Source: Acidobacteriota bacterium
GTDB taxonomy: Bacteria; Acidobacteriota; Terriglobia; Bryobacterales; Bryobacteraceae
Assembly (NCBI GenBank): GCA_947470805.1
Contig: CANIVU010000064.1
Coordinates: 1 to 47,505 of the forward strand
Reading direction: 5' to 3'
DNA length: 47,505 nt
Shown here: piece by piece, positions 1-6,872 of the stretch
How positions within the stretch are numbered: the first letter of the stretch is position 1
How the letters are laid out: every line of letters begins with the position of its first letter
Position numbers and translations under genes: made by a program
The notes under the pieces: generated by a model
What the model saw: the letters and a program-made list of their open reading frames with translations, nothing else
The model's database searches: none
Told to the model about the DNA's origin: nothing

Positions 1-273
1 CGGTTCGGGTCCATTCAGGATGCCCGCGCTTTTGCCACCGACTTCTTTCGCTGGTACAACGAGGATCATCACCACTCAGGCATCAGCCTGCTGACCCCGG
101 CCGTGCTTCACCATGGTCTTGCGCCGAGGGTCATCGAAAAGCGCCAAGCCGTCCTCGACGCTGCTTATCTCGTTCACCCGGAACGGTTCGTTAAGCATCC
201 GCCAAAATCCCCGCCTGCCCCAGCGCACGCCTGGATTAACAAGCCAACAACATCAAACGACGATACTCAGTAA
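1..273 (+). CDS. IS3-family transposase, C-terminal fragment (integrase core)
   Basis: This is the last 90 codons of an IS3-family transposase (OrfB, DDE integrase-core fold), open from the window edge to the TAA at 271-273. The remnant WYNEDHHHSGI, followed shortly by TPA, is the typical end of the rve core: the N-E-x-H-H-S-G-I region that follows the catalytic Glu in IS150/IS2-type transposases. A basic tail of about 60 residues then ends close to a conserved W-I-N-K-P motif, also usual in this family. The catalytic DDE residues are upstream and not visible. The gene lies within a few bases of the IS right tip, as expected. Confidence 0.82.
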   Translation, partial: RFGSIQDARAFATDFFRWYNEDHHHSGISLLTPAVLHHGLAPRVIEKRQAVLDAAYLVHPERFVKHPPKSPPAPAHAWINKPTTSNDDTQ

Positions 274-306
274 ACTCCTTGACCGACTGTCTCAAAGTCG
301 TTGACA
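1..306 (+). mobile_element. IS3-family insertion sequence, right end only
   Basis: The window opens inside an IS3-family element. Its transposase C-terminus ends at 271-273. The stretch 277-306 resembles the terminal inverted repeat of IS3-type elements and ends in CA, as the right tip of these elements normally does. The element lies head-on against the CheB-CheR gene on the opposite strand, whose reading frame runs into the IS tip and stops at 292-294. The left end and the other target-site copy lie outside the window, so the target duplication cannot be checked here. Confidence 0.8.
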
Positions 307-2430
307 CGCGCCGGACTGCATCTCTTCGTTGGTTGACTTCAGTTCTTCGTTGGCCATCTCCAGTTCTTCCAACGACGCTTGCAGGTAGTCTTCTTTAGCC
401 CGCAGTTCCTGTTCCAATTCGGCAATGCGCAGTTCGGTATGCGCCGCTGGACTCGGCGCAAAGTGCGGAGCGGAGTGCGGTTCTCCGGGAGCGGCGGGTG
501 GCCCGTCCTGCAAACTGATCAGGAATACGGGAGCCGCCTGGCCCGCTTCTGGACCAATCACCAACGGCGACACCGTTAGGCTCACGGGCGAGAAGTGGCC
601 GTTCGTCTTCACGCTCAGGGAAGGATATCGAACGATCTCATTTCGCTCGGCGGCTTGCCGAAGGGCGAGTGTCAACTCCCGCCGGAGGCCCTCGCGGGCC
701 ATCTTCAGGATGTTGTTTGTGCCCGCCTCACCCGGCGTTGGCTCCAGAAACTGGCCCGTACGCCCATGCAGATAAAGAATATCGCCATTGCCCTGGACCA
801 GTGCGCCGGCTGGTACGATCTGGTTCAGCAGCGCTCGCTCGGTAAGCTCCCGAAGGGTGGGCCGCTTGCGCGCTTTGGCCTGTTCGGGCTCTGAGCGGGG
901 GGGAGCTGAAAAGGGTGTCAATGGGGTTCCAAATCTCTCGAACGACACGCGCCGGCCGCCGGGCACGTCCGGCTTGCGCCGGTAAATCTTCCACTTGCGG
1001 TTTTCCACGGAAAACAGGGAAATGGATTCCCCGACTGTCTCCGATGTACCCAGGTACAGCACACCGCCCGGGCGTAGCGAATAGTGGAGAAGCGGCATCA
1101 ACTTCTGCTGGGAACTGGCGCTCAAATAGATGAACAAGTTACGGCAACTAATGAGGTCGAGATTGTAAAATGGCGGGTCCCGGACAAGGTTGTGCTCAGA
1201 GAAAACGACCATGTCGCGGATGGTTTTTTGGATCCTATACTCAAATCCGCCCGGTTCCAGAGTGAAAAACCGCGCAAGCCGTTCCGGAGTAACATCAGCG
1301 GCGATGCTGGCCGGGAACAGGCCGGCCCGGGCTGTAAATATCGCACGCCGGTCGACGTCGGTGGCGAAGATCTGTACGTGGAAATGCTCATTCCGTGTTT
1401 CCTGATGCTCGAACAGCAGAATCGCCAGTGAATACGGTTCTTCCCCGGTGGCGCAACCGGCCGACCACACCCGGATGGAATCGCCCGCTGCTTTGTCTGC
1501 AAACAGCGAGGGGATGGCCTGCGTCTCTAGCGATCGAAACGCCTCCGGGTCCCGGAAAAAGTTCGTGACGCCAATAAGGAAATCCTGAAAAAGCAGTTCC
1601 AACTCCGCCGGACTTCGCCGGGCGAAGGCAATGTAGGCTTCCAGGGATTTTGAATGCGTAATCGCCACACGGCGCTCCGCCCGGCGCAAGAGCGTCTTCG
1701 ACTTGTAGAGGGAAAAGTCATGCCGCGTGTGGCTATGCAGCAAAGTGCAAAGCTGCCGCAACCCCTCTTCCCCGTTTTCCGCCTCGGCGTCTACTGTTCC
1801 GGCGTTCCCAAAAATACGGGCGACGTAGTCGAGCAGTTTGGGCGCCATCTCCACCGGGGGGATTTCGTAGTCCACCAACCCGGTGGCAATGGCACTGCGC
1901 GGCATACCCTCGAATTCGGTGGAGGCGTCGTCTTGCGCCATCACCATTCCGCCTTGGCCTTTGATAGCCCGGATTCCTAAGCTCCCATCGCTGCCAGTTC
2001 CCGAAAGTATGATTCCAATCGCCCGTTCCTTCTGCTCTGCCGCCAGCGACCGGAAGAAATGGTCGATTGGCTGCCGTCTCCCCTGCGTGGCGTTTGGTGC
2101 GGTGAGTTGCAGCGCGCCCCTGCGCATCGTCATCTCGCAGTTCGGCGGAATAATGTAGACGCCGCCAGGCTCTATCCGCATGCCATCCACAACCTGAAAG
2201 ACCGTCATGCGGGTGTGGCGCTGGATGATCTCAGGAAGGAGCGTTTTGTGATCCGGGGACAAATGCTGGATGAGCACAAACGCCACCTCAGGATTCGGAC
2301 CGCTCGGCATTCCCGCGAAGAAGGCCTCGAAGGCGGCAAGTCCCCCAGCCGAGGCGCCGATTCCGATAACAGGAAATGGGCTTGTCTCCGCGACTAGATC
2401 ACGCACATCGGGCCGAGCGGTGTCATCCAT
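292..2430 (-). CDS. CheB-CheR fusion protein (methylesterase + methyltransferase), C-terminus removed by IS insertion
   Basis: This hybrid chemoreceptor-modification protein carries a CheB methylesterase domain followed by a CheR SAM-dependent glutamate methyltransferase. In CheB, the triad residues fit Ser27 in GIGASAGG, His56 in LIQHLSPDH and Asp148 in SGTGSDG. The CheR N-terminal helical domain follows, then the Rossmann part with VWSAGCATGEEPYSLA and the ISCRNLFIYL motif. The tail enters a Glu-rich coiled coil (EELKSTNEEMQS) that in full-length relatives leads into PAS and often histidine-kinase domains. Here the native frame stops after EEMQS, and the last residues come from the IS tip. 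I chose the ATG at 2430; an in-frame TTG at 2487 would add 19 residues. No CheA, CheW or receptor gene is nearby, so the role may be general signalling rather than motility. The two catalytic domains are intact and may still be made. Confidence 0.85.
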   Translation of the reverse strand: MDDTARPDVRDLVAETSPFPVIGIGASAGGLAAFEAFFAGMPSGPNPEVAFVLIQHLSPDHKTLLPEIIQRHTRMTVFQVVDGMRIEPGGVYIIPPNCEMTMRRGALQLTAPNATQGRRQPIDHFFRSLAAEQKERAIGIILSGTGSDGSLGIRAIKGQGGMVMAQDDASTEFEGMPRSAIATGLVDYEIPPVEMAPKLLDYVARIFGNAGTVDAEAENGEEGLRQLCTLLHSHTRHDFSLYKSKTLLRRAERRVAITHSKSLEAYIAFARRSPAELELLFQDFLIGVTNFFRDPEAFRSLETQAIPSLFADKAAGDSIRVWSAGCATGEEPYSLAILLFEHQETRNEHFHVQIFATDVDRRAIFTARAGLFPASIAADVTPERLARFFTLEPGGFEYRIQKTIRDMVVFSEHNLVRDPPFYNLDLISCRNLFIYLSASSQQKLMPLLHYSLRPGGVLYLGTSETVGESISLFSVENRKWKIYRRKPDVPGGRRVSFERFGTPLTPFSAPPRSEPEQAKARKRPTLRELTERALLNQIVPAGALVQGNGDILYLHGRTGQFLEPTPGEAGTNNILKMAREGLRRELTLALRQAAERNEIVRYPSLSVKTNGHFSPVSLTVSPLVIGPEAGQAAPVFLISLQDGPPAAPGEPHSAPHFAPSPAAHTELRIAELEQELRAKEDYLQASLEELEMANEELKSTNEEMQSGACQRL

Positions 2431-2530
2431 CTTGCCCAATATACTCTTTCCTCTTTGGGAAAGCACCTGACCGGACTTGCTCCTCAACCGGGGGACACCC
2501 GCAACCCGGGTGTCCCCAACCGCCGAAAAC

Positions 2531-2791
2531 CTACGCCCGAATCGCGTCGAACATGCTCCGCGTCTCCGCCGTCAATTCAAACGGCGCCAGCGCGGCATTC
2601 ACCGCGCCCAACCGTCCCTCAAACGCCGGAAACTCAATAAAACTCATGAGCCCCACGTGACACAAGTCCGGATTCACCGGAAATGGTAAATCAGCCAACG
2701 CCTCTAAAACTTCCTCCAACTGCCGGCACTCTACGCGCAGTCGTACCAGTAACAACTCGCCCTCCTCGCGGGAGGCCAAAACTGTAGACAT
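2531..2791 (-). CDS. Small hypothetical protein (86 aa)
   Basis: I do not recognise this 86-residue protein. It has a strong ribosome binding site (AAGGAGAA, about 5 nt before the ATG), which supports it as a real gene. It starts MSTVLASREEGELLLVRL, followed by an acidic, Leu-rich segment (RQLEEVLEALADLP) and a Phe-rich middle (GLMSFIEFPAFEG). The alternation suggests a compact alpha/beta fold, but I cannot assign a family. It has no signal peptide or membrane segment, so a cytoplasmic location is likely. It lies about 100 bp upstream of the CheB-CheR gene on the same strand, so cotranscription is possible but unproven. Confidence 0.6.
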   Translation of the reverse strand: MSTVLASREEGELLLVRLRVECRQLEEVLEALADLPFPVNPDLCHVGLMSFIEFPAFEGRLGAVNAALAPFELTAETRSMFDAIRA

Positions 2792-3011
2792 ACCTGTTCT
2801 CCTTCAAAACGCGGCAAACCGGCTTTCAGGTGAGAAAAAAGGTAGGTCCTGAGGGAGGCCCGATTCGCGTTTAGCACTTTTTACCGTGGTTGCAAGTAGC
2901 TTGGTTTCAGCAGGACGCCGTCGCCTAAATCACTCCACGTGCCATCAGACTAACATTGGTTCGGGGCCAAATCAAGTAAACAGATGGCCCCGAATTCGCA
3001 GCCAAATCTAC

Positions 3012-3950
3012 CTACACCGCGGGCAGTATCGCGCGCGGATCCACCCGTCCTACACGCCCCAGCAAATACTCCACTTCCTGCTTCGCCTTCGCCGTCAACC
3101 CGGCCCCCGGCTTCCGCTGCGCGTCGCTCGCAATCATCCCGCGCCGCATCATCACATACTTGCGCACCGCCAGCCCCACACCCTGCTGCTGCTCATACCG
3201 CAACAACGGCAAGTGCGCGTCGAACAGGTCGTGCGCCGCGTCCCGCTGGCCCTCCTTCTGCAGCCGCACCACGTCGGCCAGCATGTCCGGAAACGCATAT
3301 CCGGTCATCGCCCCATCGGCGCCCCGCTCCATCTCGAAGTCCAGGAACAACCCGCCGTTCCCGCACAAAATCGAAATCGCCCGCATCGACCCATCCGCCG
3401 TAAATCCGCGCAGCGTCGAAATCTTCTCCAGCCCCGGCCAGTCCTCGTGCTTCAACATCACGCACGACGGATTGTCGGTAATGATCCGCTTGATCACCCC
3501 CGGCGTCATCACCACCGTCAGCGTCAGCGGATAGTCCTGTAGCACCCACGGCACGTCCGTCCCAATCGCCTCCACGGCCTGCTTGAAGTAAGTCACAATC
3601 TGGTCGTCGGTGCGCAACGCGGGTGGCGGCGCAATCATCACCCCCGCCGCGCCCGCCTGCATCGCCGCCCGCGTCAACGACGTCATCGCCGCGAACCCCG
3701 GCGAGGAAACTCCCACAATCACCGGAACTCCCTTCGCGCGCTGGATAAACCGCGTCGCCACCGCGATCGCCTCACTCTGCTCCAGCTTCGGGGCCTCGCC
3801 CATAATCCCCAGCACCGTCAGCCCCGTGGCCCCGGCCCGCAGATAGAAATCCGTCAACCCGTCAATCGAGTCGTAATCAATTCGCCCGTCGGGCAGGAAT
3901 GGCGTCGGCGCAATGGGATACAGGCCCTGCGCAGTGTTGTCGAGAAGCAT
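3012..3950 (-). CDS. DapA-like aldolase/lyase (DHDPS/NAL family)
   Basis: This 312-residue protein has the length and fold signature of the dihydrodipicolinate synthase/N-acetylneuraminate lyase family, class I aldolases that form a Schiff base with a 2-oxo acid, usually pyruvate. The expected landmarks are present: an N-terminal YPIAPTPF strand, GIMGEA in place of the G-T-T/S-G-E loop, the catalytic Tyr140 in LQDYP and the Schiff-base Lys167 in MLKHED. True lysine-pathway DapA usually has GTTGE, and this gene is not beside other lysine genes, so the substrate is probably another 2-oxo acid or sugar acid. It is divergently paired with a Gfo/Idh/MocA oxidoreductase across only about 41 bp. That arrangement suggests shared control and a sugar or sugar-acid catabolic role. 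The cytoplasmic location is inferred from the lack of a signal peptide. Confidence 0.85.
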   Translation of the reverse strand: MLLDNTAQGLYPIAPTPFLPDGRIDYDSIDGLTDFYLRAGATGLTVLGIMGEAPKLEQSEAIAVATRFIQRAKGVPVIVGVSSPGFAAMTSLTRAAMQAGAAGVMIAPPPALRTDDQIVTYFKQAVEAIGTDVPWVLQDYPLTLTVVMTPGVIKRIITDNPSCVMLKHEDWPGLEKISTLRGFTADGSMRAISILCGNGGLFLDFEMERGADGAMTGYAFPDMLADVVRLQKEGQRDAAHDLFDAHLPLLRYEQQQGVGLAVRKYVMMRRGMIASDAQRKPGAGLTAKAKQEVEYLLGRVGRVDPRAILPAV

Positions 3951-3991
3951 TAACGTACATTATCTACCCGTTTGATAACATATCGGGCGAC

Positions 3992-5512
3992 ATGAATCGC
4001 CGCTACTTCTTCTTCGGATCCGTCCTCGCCGGGGCAGTGCCCGCCGCCGGCTTTGGCAGTGTGCCCTCGCTCCGCGCGCTTGGCTACAAGCCCTTCTACG
4101 ACAAGTTGAACGTCGCCGCCATCGGCTGCGGCGGCCAAGGCGGCGTCATTCTCAACAACGCCGCGGCTACCGAAAACATCGTCGCCCTCTGCGATGTCGA
4201 CGACAACCGCGCCGCTGCCAACTTCCAGAAGTTCTCCAAACAACCCAAGTACAAAGACTTCCGCGTCATGCTCGACAAAGAGGGCAAGAACATCGACGCC
4301 GTCACCATCGGTATCCCCGATCACATGCACGCCACCGTCGCCCTCAACGCCATGCAGCGCGGTAAACATGTCTACGTCGAGAAGCCCCTCACCCGCACCG
4401 TATGGGAAGCCCGCCTCCTCCGCGATGCCGCCGCCAAGTACAAAGTGGCCTCCCAAATGGGCAACCAGGGCTACTCCCACGAAGCCATCCGCACCACCGC
4501 CGAGATGATCTGGTCCGGTGTCATCGGTGACGTGAAGGAGGTTCATGCCTCCTCCACCCCCGGCACCCACCCCACCGGCACCACCGCCCCCGCCCCCGAA
4601 TCCTCCGTCCCCGCAAACGTCGATTGGGACCTCTGGCTCGGCTCGGCCAACATGCGCTCCTTCAGTCCCGATTACGTCCCCTACAACTGGCGCGGCTTCT
4701 TCGACTTCGGCACCGGCCAGCTCGGCAACTGGGGCATCCACGCCCTCGGCCCCGTCAATCTTGCCCTCCAGCTCGGCGCGCCCTCCAGCGTCGAACTCCT
4801 CACCCAGAAGAATCAAAGCAAGTGGACCTTCCCTTCCAAAGCCGTCATCCGCTTCGATTTCCCCCAACGTGGCGGCCTCGCCCCCGTCTCCATCTTCTGG
4901 CACGACTCCTCGTCCCCGTCCGATGAAGACGCCTACAAAGTCCCCGGCGCCGAAAACGACATGATCCTCCCGCGCAGCGGCAACTTGAACGAAAAGGGCC
5001 GTGGCGCCGCCCCCCGCATGGATCCCGCCGAAGCAGCCGCTCGCCGTGCCTTTGCCGGCTCGTCCGGTGGCCCCCGCATCGGTGCCGGTGGCCCCGGCGT
5101 CAAAGTCTACGGCGATCAAGGCCCCCGGCCCCAACCCAAACCCGGCATCCTCTCCGGCAACGGCGCCGTCTTCGTGGGCTCAAAAGGTCTCCTCTCCACC
5201 GTCGAACGCGGCGAAGGCGTCAAGCTCCTCCCCGAAGACAAGTGGAAGGATTACACCCTCCCCTCCCAGGTCCTCACTCGCTCCCCCGGCCACATGGCCG
5301 ATTGGGTCCGCGCCTGCAAAGGCGGCGACATGTCCTGCTCGGACTTCAGTATCTCCGTCCCCTATGTCGAATGGGTCCTGCTCGGCGTCATCGCCTTCCG
5401 CGTCCCCGGCAAACTGATGTGGGATAGCAAAGCCATGCGCTTCACCAACAGCGAAGAAGCCAACAAACTCCTCAAACCCATCTTCCGCAAAGGCTGGGAA
5501 CTGAAGCTGTAA
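3992..5512 (+). CDS. Gfo/Idh/MocA-family oxidoreductase with Tat-type signal
   Basis: This 506-residue NAD(P)-dependent oxidoreductase belongs to the glucose-fructose oxidoreductase/inositol dehydrogenase family. The ATG at 3992 gives a leader MNRRYFFFGSVLAG with a twin arginine and hydrophobic stretch, indicating Tat export; the longer upstream frame lacks such a leader. The Rossmann core follows: NVAAIGCGGQGG, an acidic residue ending beta2 in ALCDVDD, the GIPDHMH segment and the family motif YVEKPLTR, whose Lys contributes to catalysis. The C-terminal half is the beta-sheet substrate domain with a Gly/Pro-rich insertion near residues 330-380. Such exported two-domain members are abundant in Acidobacteria and Planctomycetes and are presumed to act on sugars, but the substrate cannot be read from sequence. 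It is divergent from the DapA-like gene. A second member starts at the far right end of the window. Confidence 0.88.
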   Translation: MNRRYFFFGSVLAGAVPAAGFGSVPSLRALGYKPFYDKLNVAAIGCGGQGGVILNNAAATENIVALCDVDDNRAAANFQKFSKQPKYKDFRVMLDKEGKNIDAVTIGIPDHMHATVALNAMQRGKHVYVEKPLTRTVWEARLLRDAAAKYKVASQMGNQGYSHEAIRTTAEMIWSGVIGDVKEVHASSTPGTHPTGTTAPAPESSVPANVDWDLWLGSANMRSFSPDYVPYNWRGFFDFGTGQLGNWGIHALGPVNLALQLGAPSSVELLTQKNQSKWTFPSKAVIRFDFPQRGGLAPVSIFWHDSSSPSDEDAYKVPGAENDMILPRSGNLNEKGRGAAPRMDPAEAAARRAFAGSSGGPRIGAGGPGVKVYGDQGPRPQPKPGILSGNGAVFVGSKGLLSTVERGEGVKLLPEDKWKDYTLPSQVLTRSPGHMADWVRACKGGDMSCSDFSISVPYVEWVLLGVIAFRVPGKLMWDSKAMRFTNSEEANKLLKPIFRKGWELKL

Positions 5513-5548
5513 CTCCCGGCGCGAGTACATGCTCTAAGGAAAACAACC

Positions 5549-5959
5549 ATGGCTACACACAAAATTGAAGACGTCGAAGGTATCGGTCCGGTCATCGGAG
5601 AGAAACTCCGCTCCGCCGGCGTTCACGATACGGATGCGCTGTTGAACGGTGCCAAAACGCCGTCCCAGCGCAAGGCTCTCGCCGAAGCGTCCGGCCTCAC
5701 CGAAAAGCAGATCCTCAAGTTCGCCAACATGGTCGACCTCTACCGCATCAAAGGCGTCGGCTCCGAATACGCCGAGCTCCTCGAAGCGGCCGGCGTCGAC
5801 ACCGTTCCCGAACTCGCCCAGCGCAATGCCGAGAATCTTGCGAAGAAACTGGCTGCCGTCAACGAAGAGAAAAACCTCACCCGCCGCGTGCCCTCAGAAT
5901 CAGAAGTCACTCGCTGGGTCGAAGAGGCCAAAACTCTTCCCCGCATGCTCGAATACTAA
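5549..5959 (+). CDS. DUF4332 domain protein (helix-hairpin-helix-like), copy 1
   Basis: This 136-residue protein matches the DUF4332 family, which carries helix-hairpin-helix-like motifs. Two HhH-type turns are visible: VEGIGPVIGEKLRSAG near residues 9-24 and IKGVGSEYAELLEAAGV near residues 68-84. These motifs normally bind nucleic-acid backbone or mediate protein contacts. The C-terminus ends with a conserved V-T-R-W-V-E-E-A-K-T-L segment and EY. An AAGG-containing Shine-Dalgarno sequence lies upstream of the ATG. A close paralogue follows 62 bp downstream, with a perfect hairpin between them. The function is not established; an unspecific DNA-binding or repair-related role is an inference from the HhH motifs only. 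It has no signal peptide. Confidence 0.85.
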   Translation: MATHKIEDVEGIGPVIGEKLRSAGVHDTDALLNGAKTPSQRKALAEASGLTEKQILKFANMVDLYRIKGVGSEYAELLEAAGVDTVPELAQRNAENLAKKLAAVNEEKNLTRRVPSESEVTRWVEEAKTLPRMLEY

Positions 5960-5980
5960 TTCGCCTCATACCGTTTACAC

Positions 5981-6018
5981 TAAGAATGCCCGTCCTCTAC
6001 GAGCGACGGGCATTCTTA
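5981..6018 (+). promoter_or_regulatory. Perfect 14-bp inverted repeat between the DUF4332 paralogues
   Basis: The left arm TAAGAATGCCCGTC at 5981-5994 is exactly complementary to 6005-6018, with a 10-nt loop that itself holds a CTC/GAG pair. The stem ends 3 nt before the ATG of the second DUF4332 gene, so if formed in mRNA it would bury the whole ribosome-binding region. No clear Shine-Dalgarno sequence is visible. There is no long U-tract, so it is a poor fit to an intrinsic terminator. It may be a translational control element, a processing site or a protein-binding palindrome. Confidence 0.7.
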
Positions 6019-6021
6019 CAC

Positions 6022-6432
6022 ATGCCCAACCACAAAATTGAAGACGTAGAAGGCATCGGCAAGGCCATCGGAGCGCAGCTCCGCGAAGCCGGTATCGCCG
6101 ATACCGATACGCTGCTCGCCAGCGCCAAGACCCCCGCGCAGCGCAAAGCGCTCGCCGAGGCCTCCGGCGTTCCTGAAACTCAGATCCTGAAATTCGCCAA
6201 TATGGTGGACCTCTACCGCGTCCACGGCGTTGGCTCCGAATTCGGCGAACTCCTCGAAGCCGCCGGTGTCGATACGGTCCCGGAACTCGCCAAGCGCAAT
6301 CCGGAAGCGTTGGCAAAGCGCCTCGCCGCTCTCAATCAGGAGCAGGACCTCGTTCGCCACGTCCCCCAAGCTTCCTCTGTCACTCGCTGGGTGGAGCACG
6401 CCAAAACGCTCTCCCGCATGATCGAATACTAA
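6022..6432 (+). CDS. DUF4332 domain protein (helix-hairpin-helix-like), copy 2
   Basis: This 136-residue paralogue has the same length as the preceding gene and most of its residues. It begins MPNHKIEDVEGIGKAIG and has the second HhH turn VHGVGSEFGELLEAAGV. The C-terminal VTRWVEHAKTLSRMIEY matches the family end. I set the start at 6022 because it aligns with the start of copy 1; an upstream ATG at 5986 would place 12 unrelated residues, encoded by the hairpin, in front. The pair looks like a recent tandem duplication in which coding sequence is conserved and the spacer has gained the inverted repeat. The biochemical role is unknown. Confidence 0.83.
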   Translation: MPNHKIEDVEGIGKAIGAQLREAGIADTDTLLASAKTPAQRKALAEASGVPETQILKFANMVDLYRVHGVGSEFGELLEAAGVDTVPELAKRNPEALAKRLAALNQEQDLVRHVPQASSVTRWVEHAKTLSRMIEY

Positions 6433-6464
6433 ATCCCTCCCGGACGCGCGTACAATAGGGCTCC

Positions 6465-6872
6465 ATGGCCCCGCTCAATCGTCCGAAGGAAAATCCCTGG
6501 CAACTGAAAACGCCGCCCGGCTCGTCGGAGTACACCATGCACACCGCCGAAAAGGACGGCGTTGCCATTCTGGTCTGCACCGTTGGCTCCACCGTGCTCC
6601 ACTACGATGCTCGCTGCGTTGATGACCTCCACGCCATGCTCAAGTCCGCCGGCGATTGGGTCGAACTCGGCGGCGCCGACGAGCAGAAACCCGCCAAGGA
6701 CGGCACCGTCGAAGCCTGGGGCAGGTCTCCGGAAAACCCCATCGGTGGCTGGTACGGCATCAAAAAGGGTCTCCGCGGCCGCTTCGGCGTCTACCTGCCG
6801 CCGCTCATGGAAGCCCTTGGGCTGTGCGAATTGGAGCACAACCCGAAGAACAATCGCATGCGCGCCAAGTAG
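6465..6872 (+). CDS. Conserved hypothetical protein (probable DUF6855-type family)
   Basis: This 135-residue cytoplasmic protein shows a pattern I associate with a small conserved bacterial family; I believe DUF6855, but I could not check. Landmarks are NPWQLKTPPGSSEY near the N-terminus, LVCTVGSTVLHYDAR, GDWVELGGADEQKPAKDG and GGWYGIKKGLRGRFG, ending LELEHNPKNNRM-like (here CELEHNPKNNRMR). The many conserved Trp, Gly and Asn residues suggest a compact binding fold. Nothing indicates an enzymatic motif, a signal peptide or a membrane segment. Its stop codon abuts the stop codon of the convergent FAD oxidoreductase gene: the shared hexamer TAGCTA at 6870-6875 leaves no intergenic space. Confidence 0.75.
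   Translation: MAPLNRPKENPWQLKTPPGSSEYTMHTAEKDGVAILVCTVGSTVLHYDARCVDDLHAMLKSAGDWVELGGADEQKPAKDGTVEAWGRSPENPIGGWYGIKKGLRGRFGVYLPPLMEALGLCELEHNPKNNRMRAK

Noticed and set aside
3950-5134. Long minus-strand frame, rich in Gly and Ala, opposite the first Gfo/Idh/MocA gene
   Set aside because: It is antisense to a well-supported gene and has the composition of a shadow frame in GC-rich DNA.
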